Source: Myxococcales bacterium
Lineage (GTDB): Bacteria; Myxococcota; Bradymonadia; UBA7976; UBA1532
Direction of reading: 5' to 3'
Length of the DNA stretch: 64,000 nucleotides
Assembly (NCBI GenBank): GCA_020633515.1
Contig: JACKDM010000007.1
Span: forward strand, 28,501-92,500
Part shown: in pieces, positions 60,454 to 64,000 of the stretch
Numbering within the stretch: position 1 is the first letter of the stretch
How the letters are laid out: every line of letters begins with the position of its first letter
Position numbers and translations under genes: made by a program
Notes under the pieces: model-generated
Seen by the model: the letters and a program-made list of their open reading frames with translations, nothing else
Databases searched by the model: none
Told to the model about the DNA's origin: nothing

Positions 60454-61280
60454 CCCGCTTCTTCGCCCACCTCGCCACCTACGAAGCCACCGGCACCCCC
60501 TTCGTCCTCGCCACCGTCATCGAGACCGGCGGCAGCACCCCCCGCGACGCCGGCGCCCGAATGGCCATCACCCACCGCGACTTCGCCGGCACCATCGGCG
60601 GCGGCGCCTTCGAAAAACACGTCATCGACGAAGCCCGCGCCCTCCTCGCCGACCCCGGGCGCGAAGTCCACCGCCTCGACGTGCACCTCGTGCGCGATCT
60701 CGGCATGTGCTGCGGAGGCCGAATGAGCGTGCTCCTCGAGACCATCGACCCCGCCCCCCCGCTCCGCATCTACGGCGCCGGCCACGTCGGCACCGCCCTC
60801 GCCGAAGCCGCCCGCCTCGCCGGCTTCGCCGTCACCATCATCGACGCCCGCGCCGAATGGTCCGACCCCGCCCGCTTCCACCCCGACATCACCGTCATCG
60901 ACGCCGAACCCGAAGACCACCTCCGCCACCACCCCCCCGGCTCCGCCGACTACGTCGTCGTCGTCACCCACGACCACCCCCTCGACGAAGCCCTCGTCCG
61001 CGCCATGCTACCCGCCCCCCCCGGCTACCTCGGCCTCATCGGCAGCCGCGGCAAATGGGCCCGCTTCCAGAACCGCTACCGCGCCCGCGGCTTCGACGAC
61101 ACCCAGCTCGCCCGCGTCCGCTGCCCCGTCGGCCTCGACATCGGCGCCCGCACCCCCCCCGAGATCGCCATCAGCATCGTCGCCGAGCTCATCGCCGCCC
61201 GCCGCGGCGGCCCCCGCTGGCAGAAACCCCCTCGCCCGGCGGCCGGGGAGGGGACCTCAACCGAACCTGAGCAGCGGTGA
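60450..61280 (+). CDS. XdhC/CoxI-family maturation factor
   Basis: The protein has 276 residues. The N-terminal part (ATVIETGGSTPRDAGARMAI, then LGMCCGGRMSVLLE) and the Rossmann-type LRIYGAGHVGTALAEAARLAG fit XdhC, which inserts sulfurated molybdenum cofactor into the hydroxylase encoded on the other strand. The C-terminal 15 residues are low-complexity and end EPEQR inside an inverted repeat. Confidence 0.9.
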   Translation: MTRFFAHLATYEATGTPFVLATVIETGGSTPRDAGARMAITHRDFAGTIGGGAFEKHVIDEARALLADPGREVHRLDVHLVRDLGMCCGGRMSVLLETIDPAPPLRIYGAGHVGTALAEAARLAGFAVTIIDARAEWSDPARFHPDITVIDAEPEDHLRHHPPGSADYVVVVTHDHPLDEALVRAMLPAPPGYLGLIGSRGKWARFQNRYRARGFDDTQLARVRCPVGLDIGARTPPEIAISIVAELIAARRGGPRWQKPPRPAAGEGTSTEPEQR

Positions 61281-61429
61281 TCGAGTCCGCTGATCCCGTC
61301 GCACTTGTCCGCAGCCCCGCTGGCGGCGTCCTCGTTCTCGACGATGCACCACATCGCCTGCGTCCTCGATCCTTGCCAGCGGGGCCGCGTCCGGCGTGCT
61401 TTGGGGATCATCGAACTCGCTCACCGCTG
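61272..61429. mobile_element. Inverted-repeat element between xdhC-like and methyltransferase genes
   Basis: A 158-base element has 26-base ends, left 61272-61297 and right 61404-61429, that match at 23 of 26 positions as inverted repeats (CAGCGGTGATCGAGTCCG vs CAGCGGTGAGCGAGTTCG). A second perfect inverted pair GCCCCGCTGGC/GCCAGCGGGGC lies inside (61314-61324, 61375-61385). Both flanking genes end in QR-stop in the same frame inside the ends. It looks like a MITE or a bidirectional terminator-type repeat. Confidence 0.55.
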
Positions 61430-62475
61430 TGACCCCGGCACCCGCCCCCACGCCGCGAACCCCTGCCCCGAAGCGTCCACCACCTCCACCCCCTCGAACC
61501 CCGCGAACCACCGCAACAGCTCATCCCGACTCAGATAATGCGTCACCGGCGGATTCAGCCGATCGAACACCCGCCGCACCTTGTACCGCCACGGCCGCCC
61601 CGCCGCCTCCGCCCACGGCAACCGCCCCGCGCCCGCCACCCCCAACCGCCCCGCCACCCGGATCGGCCCCCACCACCCCACCTCCAACGCCGCCGCCCCC
61701 ACCGCCGCCAACCCCACCTGCGCTCCTCGCGGCAACCGCCCGCTCACCGGCCGCAACCACCGCAGATGACTCGCCCGATACCACCACCGCATCCCCTCCA
61801 GCCCATACACCCACACCCGCACCTCGCCCCCCGCCCGCACCAACGGCGCCACCGCCAAAAACGCCGCCCCCGGATCCGGCGTGTGATGCAGCACCCCATT
61901 GCTGTACAGCGCATCGAACGCCCCCCGCCGCAGCGGCGCCCGATGCAGATCCCCCTGCACATACAACACATTCGCCCGCCCATCCCGCCGCCGCGCCACC
62001 TCCACCCCAAGCGACAGATCCAGCCCCACCAACCGCGCCGCGTGCGCCCCCACCAACGCCGCGTGCCGCCCCTCTCCGCACCCGATCTCCACCACCGTCT
62101 GCCCCCCGAACCCCTCCGGCGCCCCCCCCGGCTGAAACCGATCCCACGTCGCCCGCCAGTCATCCACCGGCAGCGCCGCATCCGCCATCGCCACATGCTG
62201 AAAATCGTACGCCCGCAACGTCTCCGCCACCGCCCCGCTCACCCCGTCGCTCGCCTCACCCACCGTCTCCGCCACCGCCGGCCACCGCCGCAACACCCCC
62301 GGATACACCCCCGCAACAACACCCCAACAACCCCGGCGGCAACAACCGCAGCACCCCCGATCACCGGAAACGCCCGCCCCGCCCCCGACACCAACACCCC
62401 CTCACCGCCCGCGCCCACCCACCGCAGCGCCTCCCCCGACACCGGACACGCCAACAGATCCAGCCACCGATCCAC
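61421..62475 (-). CDS. Trm112-like/SAM-dependent methyltransferase with apparent frameshift
   Basis: The catalytic part (GTG near 62308 onward, 295 residues) has SAM motif VVEIGCGEGRHAALV, GLDLSLG, and LYSNGVLHHTPDP. Upstream in another frame from a GTG at 62475 (GGAGCGGG before it) lies a Trm112-like N-terminal module: DRWLDLLACPVSGEALRW and AGRAFPVIGGAAVV. The frames meet near 62320; one extra G in the run CGGGGG at that point would join them. The Trm112 part lacks the second pair of Cys. The gene ends ...GSQR inside an inverted repeat. Confidence 0.7.
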
Positions 62476-62528
62476 GCACCCGCTCCGCGCCGACCACGAG
62501 CCCCCACCATACCCCAACGCCCGCCCGC

Positions 62529-63251
62529 TCACCCCCCGTGCGGCACCGCCGCCTGCACCCCATGCTCCGCGTCGTCCTCCTCCCGCTCCTTCAAGAACGC
62601 CTCCAGCGACACCCCCTCCACCTCCTCGAACACCTCATCCAGCACCGCCAGCCCCGACATCCGATCCGGCCGGAAGCTCCGAAACGCCCGCCGCAGCTCA
62701 CACCACGCCGCCAGGTTCCACTTCGCCCCCCAGAAGTACAACCCAAGCGGCCGCACCACCCGCCGCGACGACACCCCATCCCCCCGCACATAATCGAACG
62801 CCAGCCGATTCCGCCCGCTGATCGCCCCCCGCAGCACATCCAGCCCCATCGTCCGCGACCGCGTCCACTCCCCCCCCGGCGCGAACAACGCCGTCCGCAA
62901 CAGCACATCGCGCAACGGCTCCGGCACCATCGCCTCCACCTTGTCCAACACGCTCCGCGCCGCCGCCGCCAGCGCCGGATCCGCCCACGCCACCGCCATC
63001 CGCGCCCCCAACACCAACGCCTCGATCTCCTCGCTGTTGAACGTCAACGGCGGCAGCACCGCGCTCCGCTCCATCTGATAGCCCACCCCCGCCTCGCCCT
63101 TGACCGGCACCCCCCCCGCGATGATGTCCCGCACATCCCGATAGATCGTGCGCTGCGACACCTCCAACATCTCGGAGAGCTGCTCGGCCGTCACGAAGCG
63201 ACGGTTGCGGAGGATCTGGACGATCCGGAACAGGCGATCGGCGCGACGCAT
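62529..63251 (-). CDS. HTH and WYL-domain transcriptional regulator
   Basis: The protein has 240 residues. The N-terminal DeoR/HTH_11-type DNA-binding domain is RADRLFRIVQILRNRRFVTA with QLSEMLEVSQRTIYRDVRDI. The WYL domain covers about 140-215 (GRNRLAFDYVRGDG, RRVVRPLGLYFWGAKWNLAAW). WYL regulators control DNA-damage or stress genes, and in some bacteria defence islands. The ATG at 63251 has AAGGAG eight bases upstream. It is divergent from the protease gene. Confidence 0.9.
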   Translation of the reverse strand: MRRADRLFRIVQILRNRRFVTAEQLSEMLEVSQRTIYRDVRDIIAGGVPVKGEAGVGYQMERSAVLPPLTFNSEEIEALVLGARMAVAWADPALAAAARSVLDKVEAMVPEPLRDVLLRTALFAPGGEWTRSRTMGLDVLRGAISGRNRLAFDYVRGDGVSSRRVVRPLGLYFWGAKWNLAAWCELRRAFRSFRPDRMSGLAVLDEVFEEVEGVSLEAFLKEREEDDAEHGVQAAVPHGG

Positions 63252-63417
63252 CCGACGACTCCTTCGGCGACAACCCGACCGCGACGATCCACCAGCCCAA
63301 CCGCCACCGTCCCGTCAGCAGAGATCGAGCGCGGAGACCGGCTCCCCGATCGGGTTCTGATCACATGTTCAGTATTCTGCGCCCACGCCCCGATGATCGC
63401 AAACTCGATCGCGACGA

Positions 63418-63447
63418 TTATGCCCGACCCGGCCCGCGGTGTAGGCT
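63418..63447 (+). promoter_or_regulatory. Candidate promoter of the protease gene
   Basis: TTATGC (63418-63423) and TAGGCT (63442-63447) are 18 bases apart. The start codon is seven bases after the -10, so the mRNA may be leaderless. The shared spacer with the WYL gene is 203 bases. Confidence 0.4.
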
Positions 63448-63454
63448 GCACGCC

Positions 63455-64000
63455 ATGATCCGCACCCTCGCCCCTCTCCTCCTCGCCGCCGCGATCCTCG
63501 CGACCCCCACCCCATCCCCCGCCGGCGCCCCCCCCGCGCTCTACGACCGCGCCGCCGCCGCCGCCGTCGAGATCCTCACCGACGACCACCTCGACGGCTC
63601 CGGCTTCATCGTCGACCCCAAAGGCATCGTCGTCACCGCCGCCCACGCCGTCACCGACCCCCGCCGCCGCATCGAGATCCGCTCCCCCCGCCTCGGCCGA
63701 GCCATCGTCCGCCTCATCGCCCGCGACATCGGCCACGACATCGCGCTCCTCGCGCTCCCCGAACGCGCCGAACCCTACCCCGCCCTCGAGCTCGCCCCCG
63801 CCATCCCCCCCGTCGGCACCGACCTCTACCTCTACGGCGCCCCCCTCTTCCGCCACGGCGTCCTCCTCCCCGCCATGCTCGCCCGCCCCACCCCCACCTA
63901 CGAGTACCTCCCCGACCAACAGTACTACCTCCGCATCTACCACCTCGGCGGCCCATCCCCCGTCGGCACCTCCGGCGGCCCCTGGCTCACCGCCGACGCC
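63455..64000 (+). CDS. Partial trypsin-like (S1-family) serine protease, exported
   Basis: The 182 visible residues run off the window. A signal peptide (IRTLAPLLLAAAILATPTPS) is followed by a chymotrypsin-fold protease: His64 in VVTAAHAV, Asp95 in GHDIALLAL, and Ser173 in GTSGGPW. The GSGFIVDPKGIVVTAAH pattern resembles HtrA/DegP-type proteases, but whether a PDZ domain follows cannot be seen. The ATG at 63455 is seven bases after a TAGGCT element. Confidence 0.85.
   Translation, partial: MIRTLAPLLLAAAILATPTPSPAGAPPALYDRAAAAAVEILTDDHLDGSGFIVDPKGIVVTAAHAVTDPRRRIEIRSPRLGRAIVRLIARDIGHDIALLALPERAEPYPALELAPAIPPVGTDLYLYGAPLFRHGVLLPAMLARPTPTYEYLPDQQYYLRIYHLGGPSPVGTSGGPWLTADA

Noticed and set aside
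62529..64000. Defence island beginning with the WYL regulator
   Set aside because: WYL proteins can control defence genes, but the only neighbour visible is a trypsin-like exported protease and the window ends there.

Overview
The window is chromosomal DNA of very high G+C with an extreme preference for C (and G) at codon third positions, so long open frames lie antisense to almost every real gene. The organism looks like a member of the Myxococcota or a related deltaproteobacterial lineage. The evidence is PEGA-domain proteins, Ser/Thr-kinase-like proteins with an N-terminal zinc ribbon and a C-terminal membrane anchor, a DUF4388/TPR protein, many Asp-, Gly- or Ala/Asp-rich lipoproteins, FG-GAP surface proteins, a DUF2330 protein with a MYXO-CTERM-like tail, and an FHA protein. 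No phage, transposase or CRISPR locus was seen. The species cannot be named from sequence alone.

Layout. 0-4.4 kb: partial TPR/membrane protein, a kinase-PEGA gene with an apparent frameshift, and a TPR-DUF4388 protein. 4.5-7.9 kb (minus): a compact lipid/polyketide cassette of acyl carrier protein, type III polyketide synthase and fatty acyl-AMP ligase, with a sigma-54-like promoter ahead of the ACP gene and a sigma-70-like promoter ahead of the synthase. 8-10.4 kb: a small exported protein and a large unrecognised protein. 10.5-14.1 kb: glycolytic operon gap-pgk-tpiA-secG, whose secG tail is a slippery tandem repeat. 14.5 kb: tRNA-Leu(GAG) with its terminator. 14.7-22.8 kb: a zinc-ribbon pseudokinase with PEGA, a TPR/PEGA protein and a giant FG-GAP lipoprotein. 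22.8-26.2 kb (minus): FKBP isomerase, Asp-rich lipoprotein, and a pseudopilin fused to a large extra domain. 26.4-31.4 kb: feoAB, then an OPT-family transporter with a coupled leader peptide and a membrane partner. 31.4-36.1 kb: four lipoproteins, including a ceramidase-like one.

36.1-40.9 kb: class II ribonucleotide reductase interrupted by a 364-residue intein at its active-site Cys, with a candidate NrdR box pair upstream. 41.3-47.1 kb: response regulator, CBS protein, an FHA protein with a HlyD-like half, an FmdB-like zinc ribbon protein, and small membrane or PH-like proteins. 47.1-47.9 kb: a frame-scrambled Cys-rich repeat region. 47.9-55.3 kb: a four-repeat protein of unknown role, acylphosphatase, M23 peptidase, a large secreted protein, a DUF442 phosphatase-like protein, DUF486 and DUF2330. 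55.3 kb: a MITE-like element, followed by transaldolase. 56.2-61.3 kb: a molybdenum hydroxylase (FAD, 2Fe-2S and Mo subunits) divergent from a VTT/DedA-like membrane protein and XdhC. 61.3-64 kb: a second inverted-repeat element, a Trm112-like methyltransferase with a one-base frameshift, a WYL regulator, and a trypsin-like protease running off the end.

Five places show out-of-frame breaks in otherwise convincing genes or repeats: 2.26 kb, 13.97 kb, 47.1-47.9 kb and 62.32 kb. They sit in GC-rich repeats or homopolymers, so assembly error and real slippage cannot be separated here. Recurrent -10-like hexamers of the form TANNCT lie upstream of many genes, several so close to the start codon that leaderless transcripts are plausible.
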